From positions 1 through 64,000 of the forward strand of contig CAYWLR010000014.1 in assembly GCA_964459465.1 (NCBI GenBank): a stretch of DNA of 64,000 nt, read 5' to 3'. The notes below the pieces were generated by a model. The model worked only from the letters and a program-made list of their open reading frames with translations, was not told where the DNA came from and did not search any database. The DNA comes from CALAMC01 sp964459465. Its GTDB lineage: Bacteria; Zixibacteria; MSB-5A5; GN15; PGXB01. This document shows, piece by piece, positions 44,863 through 54,098 of this stretch. The translations under genes were made by a program, and so were the position numbers. Position 1 is the stretch's first letter. Every line of letters begins with the position of its first letter.

Positions 44863-45627
44863 TCAGAGCAACTCGACCCGATCCTTATGTATCCACCCTT
44901 TGCGCCTGTTTTCGAACATGACCAGGTAATAGTCCTTTTCCTGACGTTCCACCTTAAAAACCAAACCGTAGGAACCGGTGAACTCCAGTTCACGGTTTTC
45001 ATCCGGGCCGCTGTAAACACCGGCTTCCGATGCGACTATCACTCCCTTTGGAGCCATATAGTCGGTTCGGTATTTATAGGTCGTTAAAACCGCCGAACAG
45101 ATCAGTATGATACCCAGGATATAAACCATCATACGAGTCATTGTCCCCGCGAAACGGAAATGCAGAATCGCCGCCAAAAGCAGGATAAAAAGGATAAACA
45201 ACCCTGACGAAATCCAGGCCAGGTCATTTAACGTAAACGGCCGTACCACCGCATCCATGAAATCGGTGACGGGGTTGATTCTCACTCCCTCCAGCGACAC
45301 GGCCATGAACTGCCGGGCGAATTCCAGGTTATTATTAATGTCCTCGTCAACCGGGTTGAGCCGTTGCGCGCGCATATAATATAAAATGGCATAGCCGAGT
45401 TCTCCCATCTGATAATAACAATTGCCTATATTATAATAAAGCGCCGCCGATACCGTCCCCCTCTGTTCCAGTTTCAAGTATTCCGCCAATGCCTCCGGGT
45501 ATAAATTATCAGCATAGAGCTTCCCGGCCCCGGTAAATACCGAATCGGCATTAAATCCCTCCGGCGCGGCTAACAATGACGTCGCCAAAAACAGGACAAT
45601 CAGCCCGATTATAAAGCTCTTACCCAA
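44863..45627 (-). CDS. batE: BatE-like TPR and SH3-type protein
   Basis: A 254-residue protein: signal peptide (1-20), TPR helices (about 33-110, with AALYYNIGNCYYQMGELGYAI), two membrane helices (about 135-190) and a C-terminal bacterial SH3-like domain (GVYSGPDENRELEFTG, then GWIHKD). This is the BatE architecture. It is the last gene of the Bat cluster and overlaps batD by eight bases. Confidence 0.85.
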   Translation of the reverse strand: MGKSFIIGLIVLFLATSLLAAPEGFNADSVFTGAGKLYADNLYPEALAEYLKLEQRGTVSAALYYNIGNCYYQMGELGYAILYYMRAQRLNPVDEDINNNLEFARQFMAVSLEGVRINPVTDFMDAVVRPFTLNDLAWISSGLFILFILLLAAILHFRFAGTMTRMMVYILGIILICSAVLTTYKYRTDYMAPKGVIVASEAGVYSGPDENRELEFTGSYGLVFKVERQEKDYYLVMFENRRKGWIHKDRVELL

Positions 45628-47428
45628 GACGGGTTCCCTCCAGCCTGACTAGTATATTCTCGGCGCGGCGCAGGGAATCGGCATTTTGCTCCGGCGCAAT
45701 GTCGGCACCCGATGAATACTGGGCGAAATCGGCCCGCCGGAATAACTCTCGGAGATCCCCAAGGATTTCTTCACCGGCTCCTTTCTCCTGAAGTAATTCC
45801 ATGAGCATATCCGACGTAAACCCATAGGGTGAACGATTGGTTTTATCGGCCACATAACTGATCACCGCCTGCCGCAATTCGGCATAAAACTCATCCGGCC
45901 GGCCCGATTCCCTCAATTTTCGGGCCTTCTTTAATCTTTTTTGGGCCATTTTACGGGCGCTACGCGACCGGGCGTAACCTATATCAACGGCCAGCTTCTC
46001 GCGGCGCTTCCGCATGACTATTACACCGGCCAGTATTATGACCGGCAGACCATTTAAGGCCAGGTAACGCGGCGAAAACAAAATCAAAGCCTTTTCCCCT
46101 TCCAGCTTGCCGGGATCGGTTTTTATATAGCGAATGTCTTTCGCCTCCGGATTAATCACCCGTCCCGCTACCGGCTGATACGGCACATCGGCATATTCCA
46201 TATTTTCCGCTTGCTTGACATTAACCGTGATCGGGTCGGTGGTTATCGTCCGATACCGTTTGCCCTTCGGGTCAAAAAAGCTCAATGATACCGACGGAAT
46301 CGTTAGCTTTCCCGCTTTCTTGGGTATAAAAACCTCTTCGAAAATTTTTGTCCCCCCAACCACATTATCGATCTTGGATATCTTCTCGCTAGTGGAAGCC
46401 CGATATACGCGAAAATCCTTCAAATCCTCGATTTTCGGTTCGGCAATAGTCTTGATATTCCCTGTTCCACTGATTTTATAGGTTACCGTGATCGGCTGAT
46501 TGACCTCGGTAGAAAGCTTATCGGCCGTTGAACGAATCGTGAAATTCCCGACCGTTCCGCTATAATCGGCCGGCTTGCCCTCTGCCGGAAGCGGCATCAC
46601 TTCCACCGTCAAAGGCCTGGAACGGACTGTCATCGGTTCGCCACGGTCAAAAAAACTTTCCAGCGAGAATGGGTTGTTGCGCTGGCTGTCCCGGCGACCG
46701 GCCACTGTTACATCGATGCGGGCCGAGCCGATTGTCAGTTCGCCCGGACGGGTCGGAAACAAGGCCGTGTTTATCTCTACCGCCTTGTAACGACGGCCGT
46801 TAATCGTTTCATAATATGTCTTCTGCGGTTCCAGCACTTCGGCCCAGAAGTCGGTCGTCTGCGGTGCGGTGTACGATGGCTGTGAATACAACCGCACGGC
46901 ATTGTAGAATTTTATGCTTAACGTAACCTGCTCGTTGACATATATCTTTTCCTTGTCTACGGTGGCCACCATGAAAACGTCACGGTTATCGCCCTGATCG
47001 TTCCGGGCCTGGTCTTGAACCGATTGGGGAGTGGCAACCCCCTGCTCCAAAACCGTCAGTACAACTTCGTTGGATTCATATCGTTTCTGATCTATCACGA
47101 TAACGGCCGGCTTGATGACAAACGTCCCCTTGCGTTTGGGAGCGAGAAGGTACTGGTAGCGCAGCGATGATTGAATCTCCCCGTTGACAATCGAGATATT
47201 GGTCGACGTCCCCTGGGAATAATATTCAAACACCGACAAATTCGGCAGGCTGGGCGTGGGATAGCTCTGTCTGTTACCCGAAATGGTGACAACCAGCGTC
47301 GCCTGGTCGGTCAACCCGATCGTATCGGGGCTGACTTGCATGGTTATTGTAATATTGTCATCCGCGAAAGCCTCGATGCCCACCAAAAGAACCAGCGCCG
47401 TTATGTATATGCCGAGTCGTCTGACCAT
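45620..47428 (-). CDS. batD: BatD (oxygen tolerance domain) protein
   Basis: A 602-residue exported protein of the BatD family. A signal peptide is followed by Ig-like domains (VSPDTIGLTDQATLVVTISG, then VDKEKIYVNEQVTLSIKF), a membrane helix near residue 445, and a C-terminal helical domain (ELRQAVISYVADKTN, then LFRRADFAQYS) that recurs in two other proteins of this cluster. Bat proteins support aerotolerance or envelope integrity in Bacteroides; the molecular role is unclear. Confidence 0.9.
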   Translation of the reverse strand: MVRRLGIYITALVLLVGIEAFADDNITITMQVSPDTIGLTDQATLVVTISGNRQSYPTPSLPNLSVFEYYSQGTSTNISIVNGEIQSSLRYQYLLAPKRKGTFVIKPAVIVIDQKRYESNEVVLTVLEQGVATPQSVQDQARNDQGDNRDVFMVATVDKEKIYVNEQVTLSIKFYNAVRLYSQPSYTAPQTTDFWAEVLEPQKTYYETINGRRYKAVEINTALFPTRPGELTIGSARIDVTVAGRRDSQRNNPFSLESFFDRGEPMTVRSRPLTVEVMPLPAEGKPADYSGTVGNFTIRSTADKLSTEVNQPITVTYKISGTGNIKTIAEPKIEDLKDFRVYRASTSEKISKIDNVVGGTKIFEEVFIPKKAGKLTIPSVSLSFFDPKGKRYRTITTDPITVNVKQAENMEYADVPYQPVAGRVINPEAKDIRYIKTDPGKLEGEKALILFSPRYLALNGLPVIILAGVIVMRKRREKLAVDIGYARSRSARKMAQKRLKKARKLRESGRPDEFYAELRQAVISYVADKTNRSPYGFTSDMLMELLQEKGAGEEILGDLRELFRRADFAQYSSGADIAPEQNADSLRRAENILVRLEGTRLG

Positions 47429-48142
47429 TTACCAATCGTTTCCCTGATAATTTCCACGGGGAAGGTTACGGTTTATTTTCTTCTGCACGTCTTTTTCATC
47501 GTCTTTAAGGGCGTTCAAAATCCGCTCGGCGTCCTCCTTGGACATTTCATTTTCATCAACTTCCTGCGGTTGCGGCTGTTGCTTTTGATCCTGTTGGTCC
47601 TGATCCTGCGGCTGTTGTTGTTGTTCCTGATTTTCCTGTTCCGGTTGCTCCTGCTGTTGCTGCTGTTGCTGATCCTGTTGCTGTTGTTGCGGGTCCTGCT
47701 CCTGTTTCTGCAATTGCTCTTTAAGACGTATCCGCGCCAATTCCAGGTTATACTTGGCGTCGAGATCGTCCGGATTCAGTTCCAGTGATTTCTGATAAGC
47801 CTGTATGGCCGCCTGATAGTCGCCCGTCCGGAAATATCCGTTGCCGACATTGTAATGGGCCAGGGCTTCATGGGTAATATTGTCGGTTCGAAGAGAGCTT
47901 TGCAGTTTTTCCAGCGCCTCTTCGTACTTGCCTTCTTTATAAAGGGTCGTCCCGATATTGAAATCGAGACCCGGCGTCTCCGGTCGTTCCACTTCCGCCT
48001 GATGATACCAATCCAATGCCTGCGAGTATTCTCCCTCCTCATAGGCGGCGTTGCCCCGCCCGACATATTTCGAAAAGTCGTCGGCGGCAATAGTTCCGGC
48101 CATAAGCAACAGAACCGCCATTATGTTCGTCATCCGGATCAT
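47429..48142 (-). CDS. batC: BatC-like TPR protein with glutamine-rich tract
   Basis: A 237-residue protein: signal peptide (1-20), three TPR repeats (about 27-135, each starting near NAAYEEGEY, GTTLYKEGKY, GNGYFRTGDY), then a Gln-rich tract (about residues 145-195) with runs of up to seven Gln, and an acidic tail. The tract is encoded by mixed CAG and CAA codons. It lies between batB and batD, overlapping batB by four bases. Confidence 0.88.
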   Translation of the reverse strand: MIRMTNIMAVLLLMAGTIAADDFSKYVGRGNAAYEEGEYSQALDWYHQAEVERPETPGLDFNIGTTLYKEGKYEEALEKLQSSLRTDNITHEALAHYNVGNGYFRTGDYQAAIQAYQKSLELNPDDLDAKYNLELARIRLKEQLQKQEQDPQQQQQDQQQQQQQEQPEQENQEQQQQPQDQDQQDQKQQPQPQEVDENEMSKEDAERILNALKDDEKDVQKKINRNLPRGNYQGNDW

Positions 48143-49158
48143 TTATTATTTATACCCCTAACCTTACGTTTTTCAGAGATAAAGAATTCGCCGATTATCA
48201 AAATCAGGGCCAGAGCCAGGGGATACTGAAAACGATCTTCATACTGCATGAGAAGTTTGCCTTCAAGTTCTTTTTTCTCCATTTTGGCGATATCGTCATA
48301 AACCTTATCGAGTTCCATTTCACCCGGTGAGGCATTATAATATCTCCCACCGGTATTTAATGCGATTTTTTGAAGCGTCATCTCGTCGAGCTTAGTTACG
48401 ACCACTTCGCCGTTTTTGTCCTTTTTATACCCAGCCTTGTTGCCCGCCCGATCGGTTATGGGAATGGGTTCCCCGACAGGCGAGCCAATACCGATCGCGT
48501 ATATTTTTACCCCGGCCTTGCGTGCTTCATCTGCGGCCTCAATCGGATTGGTGTTGTGGTCCTCACCGTCGGTCAAAAGAATCAACACTTTATGCTTCCG
48601 CTCTTTACTTTCGAACGCTTCCGTCGCCTTGCGGATGGCGTCGCCGATTGCCGTCCCCTGACGGGGAATCAATCCGACATCGATCACGTCCAGAAACAAC
48701 TCCGCCGCCGAATAGTCAAGCGTCAGCGGGCACTGGATAAAAGCCTCCCCGGCAAAAGCCACCAGTCCGATCCGGTCGCCCTGCAGGCGGTCGAGTATAC
48801 CGCGCACTTCCTGGCGGGCTTTGGTGATGCGGTTCGGTTTCATGTCTTCGGCCAGCATCGACGCCGATACATCGATAGCCACGATAATATCCACCCCCTG
48901 CCGCTTCATCATTTCCATATGCGTCCCACACTGCAATTGCGACAGGGTTAAAACCAAAAACAATACTCCGAAAATCAGCATCGCCGCCTTGCCGCCCTGA
49001 CGGGCGAAGCTTATATGGGGCGAATTTTTCATCAACAGCCAGACATCCCCGAACCGCGCCAGGATTTTTTTCTTGCGGTTGATCGACCAGATATAAAATA
49101 ACATCAGGAACAGAACCAACCCCAGCAATATCAAATTTTCGGGCATCGCAAAACGCAT
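48139..49158 (-). CDS. batB: BatB, von Willebrand factor A membrane protein
   Basis: A 339-residue protein with two N-terminal membrane helices, a VWA domain and a C-terminal helix. The MIDAS motif DVSAS spans residues 96-100 and binds a divalent cation for protein contacts. A paralogue of the adjacent batA; BatA and BatB are thought to form a membrane complex. Confidence 0.93.
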   Translation of the reverse strand: MRFAMPENLILLGLVLFLMLFYIWSINRKKKILARFGDVWLLMKNSPHISFARQGGKAAMLIFGVLFLVLTLSQLQCGTHMEMMKRQGVDIIVAIDVSASMLAEDMKPNRITKARQEVRGILDRLQGDRIGLVAFAGEAFIQCPLTLDYSAAELFLDVIDVGLIPRQGTAIGDAIRKATEAFESKERKHKVLILLTDGEDHNTNPIEAADEARKAGVKIYAIGIGSPVGEPIPITDRAGNKAGYKKDKNGEVVVTKLDEMTLQKIALNTGGRYYNASPGEMELDKVYDDIAKMEKKELEGKLLMQYEDRFQYPLALALILIIGEFFISEKRKVRGINNK

Positions 49159-49171
49159 TTTTAACTACTCC

Positions 49172-50209
49172 CTACGGTATCTTCCGAAATACGGTCTGGC
49201 TTAAAACCATTTCCAGAACCAGAAAGCCCAGACCGAAATAAACGAAAACCACGAACAATTCTTTGTACTGCACATACTCGCTGACTTTTATCTCGGTTTT
49301 CTCCATTTTGTCGATTTCCGAATAAATATCCTCAAGTTCCTGTTCGGAGCGGGCCCGGAAATACTTACCCCCGGTTTTTTCGGCTATTTTGCGAAGCGTT
49401 TCTTCATCAATCTCATTGGGCAAATAAACATACCTTTTACCGAATATCGGGTCGTCCACCGGATACATGGCGTTGCCCGGTTTGCCGACCCCGATTGCGT
49501 ATATTTTCACCCCCATCGTTTTGGCGACACCGGCCGCCGTCAACGGGTCGATTTCCCCGGCGTTATTGATACCGTCGGTCAAAAGAATTATTACCTTCGA
49601 TTTGGCCGGCGACTCGCGCAACCGGTTAACTGAATTGGCCAGAGCCATGCCGATTGCCGTGCCATCCTCGATCATGCCAAACTTGACCTGATCGAGAAAA
49701 TTCAACAGAACTCCGTAATCGAGCGTCAGCGGACATTGCGTGAATGATGATTTGGAGAAAACCACCAATCCAATTCGGTCGCTGTAACGCTTGGCCACGA
49801 ATTTTTTTATTTCCTCCTTGGCCACATACAGCCGGTTCTGCGGTTTGAAATCCTCGGCCTTCATCGAACCGGATACATCCAGCGCCAGCATGATGTCGAT
49901 GCCTTCCGAAGATACCTCACGGTTTTCGGTCCCGGCCTGCGGCCGCGCCAATGCGATAAAAAACAGCGCCAGCGCCAAAACCCGCAGCAGCGGCACTACA
50001 AACCGGAAACGCGCCCGGCCGCTTTTCGCCGAACGCCGGACTATTTTAAGATCGCTGTACTTTATGCTCGCCGTCGCGGCCCGCCGAAATCTGAACGCGA
50101 ATATCAATAGCCCGATTATAATCGCCAGTCCCGCCGCCAGGATAATCCACGGCTCAACCACTATCTCCCGCTCGAATATATTGACATGATAACCGGCGAA
50201 TCTAAACAT
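49172..50209 (-). CDS. batA: BatA, von Willebrand factor A membrane protein
   Basis: A 345-residue protein built like BatB: N-terminal helices, a VWA domain with MIDAS DVSGS at residues 111-115 and TDGINNAGEIDP later, then a C-terminal helix. It lies 13 bases before batB and overlaps the upstream gene by eight bases. Confidence 0.93.
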   Translation of the reverse strand: MFRFAGYHVNIFEREIVVEPWIILAAGLAIIIGLLIFAFRFRRAATASIKYSDLKIVRRSAKSGRARFRFVVPLLRVLALALFFIALARPQAGTENREVSSEGIDIMLALDVSGSMKAEDFKPQNRLYVAKEEIKKFVAKRYSDRIGLVVFSKSSFTQCPLTLDYGVLLNFLDQVKFGMIEDGTAIGMALANSVNRLRESPAKSKVIILLTDGINNAGEIDPLTAAGVAKTMGVKIYAIGVGKPGNAMYPVDDPIFGKRYVYLPNEIDEETLRKIAEKTGGKYFRARSEQELEDIYSEIDKMEKTEIKVSEYVQYKELFVVFVYFGLGFLVLEMVLSQTVFRKIP

Positions 50210-51218
50210 TGACGGCTCCTCCGCTTTCAGCCGTTGTCACCGCAACCGGCGTCAGACGGGACAGGTGCAGAATGCGGATTTTGTCGACCAATTCATTGGC
50301 CATTTCAAAATCGCCTTCCATTCGCTCATCGCTCGGCACTAGTTTGGCGAATTTGACCAGATCGGCATGACCCAGAAACTCTTTGACAAACCCGAGTATT
50401 TCCGGATCGATATCCTCCTCGGACATGACATCCAGAAATTCCGCCGTCGTCATGTCCAGGACCGGCTTACGATAGATTCGTCCCATATACTCTCGTACGA
50501 TCTCGGTCAAAACCACGTAGTACATTTTGAACAGACCCTCGGAAGGATAATTCTTCTCCTTGAGATGCGCCAGTTTTTCATAGGCGATTTCCCATGGATC
50601 CCGACGATCGACAAATTCCTCCCGTTCCATTTTTGCACGGAAATATTTTCGATAAACAAATCCGCCGCCTAAAAGTATTATGACCCCCGCGATGAATGCA
50701 TAAACCCACCACGGCCAGCCCGTTTCAAACGACAATGGCGCCTTGACGTCGCGGATATCCGCCGTATCGGCCCCCTCGGCGATCAAAGATTTCACCTTGA
50801 TCGCAATCGGCTCTGAAATCAAATATTTAATGGTGCTGTCCGGCCTCATGAATTCGATCGGGATCGGCGGTATTATATAATCGCCCGTCGTGAAAGTCGT
50901 CAGCACAAAACGGCTTTCGTTCTTGACCCGCCCCTTTTCGAGACGCGTCACGTCGTCGCTTTTATAATCCTTGACGTCGAACGCCCCCAAATTGGCTCCG
51001 ATCGGCGGCGGCGTCAGAACGATATCGGAATCATGAATGATCGTCAAACGGTAAGTAATCAAATCACCGATATAAATCTCCGATCGGTCCACCGACGTCT
51101 CCACCGATATCCCCGGTGCCGATTTGACCGTATCCATGATCTGCTCGCCGGCCGCTAAAGACAAAGTGACTATCCAAAAGGCAAAAGTATATATTACCGT
51201 TCTTTTCATGTTCTGCAT
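50202..51218 (-). CDS. Exported membrane protein, DUF4381/BatD-like
   Basis: A 338-residue protein with a signal peptide (1-22), an Ig-like domain (VDRSEIYIGDLITYRLTI), one membrane helix near residue 175 and a cytoplasmic helical domain (KMYYVVLTEIVREYMGRIY, then LGHADLVKFAKLVP). That last domain resembles the C-terminal domain of BatD, so it is probably a scaffold partner of the VWA proteins. Either Met1 or Met4 (51209) could be the start; no clear ribosome site distinguishes them. Confidence 0.75.
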   Translation of the reverse strand: MQNMKRTVIYTFAFWIVTLSLAAGEQIMDTVKSAPGISVETSVDRSEIYIGDLITYRLTIIHDSDIVLTPPPIGANLGAFDVKDYKSDDVTRLEKGRVKNESRFVLTTFTTGDYIIPPIPIEFMRPDSTIKYLISEPIAIKVKSLIAEGADTADIRDVKAPLSFETGWPWWVYAFIAGVIILLGGGFVYRKYFRAKMEREEFVDRRDPWEIAYEKLAHLKEKNYPSEGLFKMYYVVLTEIVREYMGRIYRKPVLDMTTAEFLDVMSEEDIDPEILGFVKEFLGHADLVKFAKLVPSDERMEGDFEMANELVDKIRILHLSRLTPVAVTTAESGGAVNV

Positions 51219-51263
51219 TACCGTGTTATTGGCAACCCCTGACCATCAGATTCGGTCGCCGTC

Positions 51264-52193
51264 CTATCGCACATTCTCCTCGAACACCTGCACTTTTTCC
51301 ACCGCCGCCAGTTTGTTGATATAATCCGAAAAGGCCTTCTGGAATTTTTCCCGGCCGTAGTCCTGAAGCACTTCATTTTGCACGTCGCCATAGTCCTTGC
51401 CGCCGTACTTATCGTTCTTATTGGCCAGATAATAATTATATACGTCCAGGCTATCCACCTGGTCGGGCGGAAGGATATTCTGGCGGATATATTTTCCGAT
51501 GACCGCCTGACGGATCACTTCCTCGGCCGTCTGGCGCACTTCGCCGTCGCGATCCAGGCCCTGCCGCAATCCATCTTTGTATATCAATTCCATCTGTATA
51601 TATTGATTGAGCATTTCGAGCTTTTTGGATTTGGAAGTGTACTCTTTTTGCATCTCGGCCGGAAGTTTCTGGATTTCCTTGTCGATTTGACCCGAAAATA
51701 CCGGAATATCGCCTATTTTGGCGACCATCTTTTCTCCCGCATGTGCGGCTGTCACCGAATCGATATTGACCGCTTTATCCAGTTCCCGCTTGGCATCCAT
51801 GATGCGCCCCATTTTCTCCAGACATTCGATGAGCTTTTTCCCCGCCTCGGTGTAATATGACGCCTCCGGATTTATCGACCGCGCCCGGATAAAATACGCC
51901 GCCCCGTTTTCATAATCGAATAAATCTTCGTAGTACAACTTCCCGATCATGTAATACAGATTGCCCCGGGTGACGCCGTCAAGGTCTTCGCCGGCCAGCA
52001 TCCTTTTGTACTCCTCGATGGCCGCTTTGGGCAGATTGTTGTCGGCCAGTTCCCCGGCCAGCTTACGAGCTGCGGCACTGACATCGGCCGTATTCGAATC
52101 CCATTCCGCAGAAATAAGATAAAGCACCGCCCCCAGCAATATTATCAGGATCGCCAGGTTTATCCAGGCCAGCAAATTTCTTCTGTCAGCCAT
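51264..52193 (-). CDS. TPR protein with SurA-N-like C-terminal half
   Basis: A 309-residue protein: one N-terminal membrane anchor (about 8-28), TPR-like helices (35-155, with NLYYMIGKLYYEDLFDYENG), then from residue 155 a segment like the N-terminal chaperone domain of SurA/PpiC foldases (VAKIGDIPVFSGQIDKEI, helices to the end) without the PPIase domain. It sits in the middle of the Bat cluster and could be a periplasmic chaperone for it. This gene is not part of the usual Bat set as I know it. Confidence 0.65.
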   Translation of the reverse strand: MADRRNLLAWINLAILIILLGAVLYLISAEWDSNTADVSAAARKLAGELADNNLPKAAIEEYKRMLAGEDLDGVTRGNLYYMIGKLYYEDLFDYENGAAYFIRARSINPEASYYTEAGKKLIECLEKMGRIMDAKRELDKAVNIDSVTAAHAGEKMVAKIGDIPVFSGQIDKEIQKLPAEMQKEYTSKSKKLEMLNQYIQMELIYKDGLRQGLDRDGEVRQTAEEVIRQAVIGKYIRQNILPPDQVDSLDVYNYYLANKNDKYGGKDYGDVQNEVLQDYGREKFQKAFSDYINKLAAVEKVQVFEENVR

Positions 52194-52195
52194 GA

Positions 52196-53071
52196 CTATC
52201 GCCTCTTCTCCCTCATCTTGAAAAAGTTTATCAACGGTACGATATACGTCTGGTTGGTAATAATCTGTATAAAATCGACGTCGATCAGCCGCAACGACCG
52301 TTTCAGCCCCAGATTATCCTCCTGTGCCTTCAACGTGAAATCGCGACGGAATTCTCTTGACGACGTATCGATCATAACCGTCTCGCCGGTTTCGGCGTCT
52401 TCCAGCTCAATCAGCCCGACGTTTTCGAACGTGATTTCGCGTGGGTCCGATATTTTCATCGCGATAATATCGTGCTTGTTGTTGGCTATCTGCAGCGGCT
52501 TGAGATAATCTTCGGACATGAAATCGGAAATTAAGAATACCACCGATTTTTTCTTTATGACCCGGCTGAAATATTCCAGCGCCCCGGCAATGTCGGTCCC
52601 CCGGCCGCTCGGCTTGAAATACAAAATTTCCCGCACCAGCCGCAACACGTGGGCGCGCCCTTTTTTGGGCGGTATATATTTCTCGATACCGTCGGTAAAA
52701 ATAATCATGCCCACCTTGTCGTTGTTTTTGACGGCCGAAAACGACAGCAGGGCACACAACTCCGCGGCCGTTTCCTCTTTATAGCGTTCGCGTGTGCCGA
52801 AATGCCCCGACGATGACATGTCCACCAGAAACATGACCGACAGCTCGCGCTCCTCCCGGAATTTTTTAATGTGCGGATACCCGGTGCGCGCCGTCACATT
52901 CCAGTCAATCAAACGGATATCATCCCCGGGCTGGTACTGCCGGACTTCCTCGAATTCCATTCCCTGACCTTTGAAAGTCGAATGGTATTCGCCGGAAAAC
53001 AAGTCGTTAACCAGCCGCTTGGTACGTATCTCGATACGCCGTATATTTCTGAATATCTCTTTCTGGTCCAT
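52196..53071 (-). CDS. DUF58 protein, VWA-like
   Basis: A 291-residue cytoplasmic protein of the DUF58 family, commonly encoded next to MoxR ATPases. The core segment YQPGDDIRLIDWNVTAR (residues 46-62) and a VWA-like site DMSSSG (84-89) are present. It is probably a substrate or adaptor of the adjacent MoxR ATPase. Confidence 0.92.
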   Translation of the reverse strand: MDQKEIFRNIRRIEIRTKRLVNDLFSGEYHSTFKGQGMEFEEVRQYQPGDDIRLIDWNVTARTGYPHIKKFREERELSVMFLVDMSSSGHFGTRERYKEETAAELCALLSFSAVKNNDKVGMIIFTDGIEKYIPPKKGRAHVLRLVREILYFKPSGRGTDIAGALEYFSRVIKKKSVVFLISDFMSEDYLKPLQIANNKHDIIAMKISDPREITFENVGLIELEDAETGETVMIDTSSREFRRDFTLKAQEDNLGLKRSLRLIDVDFIQIITNQTYIVPLINFFKMREKRR

Positions 53072-53085
53072 GGCCCGCTATCACA

Positions 53086-54075
53086 TCATGGTACTTCAAT
53101 CGTGTCGAAAATCTGTCTGACCAGGTCATCGGCGCTCTTTTCTTCGGCTTCGGCCTCATAAGTCACGATAATGCGGTGCCGGAGCACGTCCGGGCCGATC
53201 GCCTTGATATCCTCCGGCGTGATATACCCGCGCCCCTTGAGGAAAGCGTGAGCCTTGGCCGCCAGATTGAGGTATATCGTCGCCCGCGGCGAGGCGCCAT
53301 AAGAGATCATGTCTTTGATACTGCCGAGGCCATACTTCTCCGGATCGCGCGTGGCAAACACGATATTAAGAATATACTCCTTGACCTTGTCGTCGACATA
53401 AATATCGGTGACGATCTTGCGAACCCGCACTATGTCCGCCGGCGTGATGACTTTCTCGATATTGAATTTCTGCCCCGTCGTCATGCGATCCATGATCAGC
53501 CGCTCTTCGTCCGGCGTTGGATACGTCACCTTCAGTTTGAGCATGAACCGGTCCACCTGCGCTTCCGGTAGCGGATAGGTGCCTTCCTGCTCGATCGGGT
53601 TCTGTGTGGCCAGCACCAAAAACGGCTCGTCGAGTTTGAAGGTATTGTCGCTGATCGTCACCTGCCGCTCCTGCATCGCCTCCAGAAGGGCCGACTGTAC
53701 CTTGGCCGGAGCACGGTTGATTTCGTCGGCCAGTATGATATTAGCGAAAATCGGCCCCTTTTTGGCCGTGAATTCCGCTTTTTGCGGATTGTAAATCATC
53801 GTCCCGATCAAATCCGCCGGAAGCAAATCCGGCGTGAACTGCAATCTCTGGAATTTGGTGTCGATGGCATCGGACAGCGTCTTAACCGTAAGCGTCTTGG
53901 CCAGCCCCGGCACCCCTTCCAGCAGGATATGCCCGTCGGCCAGAATCCCGATCAATAGCCGTTCGATCATGTATTTCTGCCCGACAATGACGGTGCTGAT
54001 CTGGGACGTCAGCTTCTGAACGAAGGCCGACTCCTTTTCCACTATCTCCTGAATCTGTTGTATATCTTTATCCAT
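53086..54075 (-). CDS. MoxR-family AAA+ ATPase
   Basis: A 329-residue ATPase. Walker A is GVPGLAKT (residues 54-61), Walker B ends in ADEIN with Asp117-Glu118, and sensor 1 is ATQNPIEQEGTYPLPEAQ. MoxR proteins act as chaperones that insert metal or assemble VWA-containing complexes, which fits the BatA, BatB and DUF58 genes below it in the operon. Confidence 0.96.
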   Translation of the reverse strand: MDKDIQQIQEIVEKESAFVQKLTSQISTVIVGQKYMIERLLIGILADGHILLEGVPGLAKTLTVKTLSDAIDTKFQRLQFTPDLLPADLIGTMIYNPQKAEFTAKKGPIFANIILADEINRAPAKVQSALLEAMQERQVTISDNTFKLDEPFLVLATQNPIEQEGTYPLPEAQVDRFMLKLKVTYPTPDEERLIMDRMTTGQKFNIEKVITPADIVRVRKIVTDIYVDDKVKEYILNIVFATRDPEKYGLGSIKDMISYGASPRATIYLNLAAKAHAFLKGRGYITPEDIKAIGPDVLRHRIIVTYEAEAEEKSADDLVRQIFDTIEVP

Positions 54076-54098
54076 GCTACCTCCGTCCGGTATTTATC

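Noticed and set aside
47560..47720. CRISPR-like or microsatellite repeat
   Set aside because: The repeated triplets are in frame in batC and encode a Gln-rich tract; there are no spacers.
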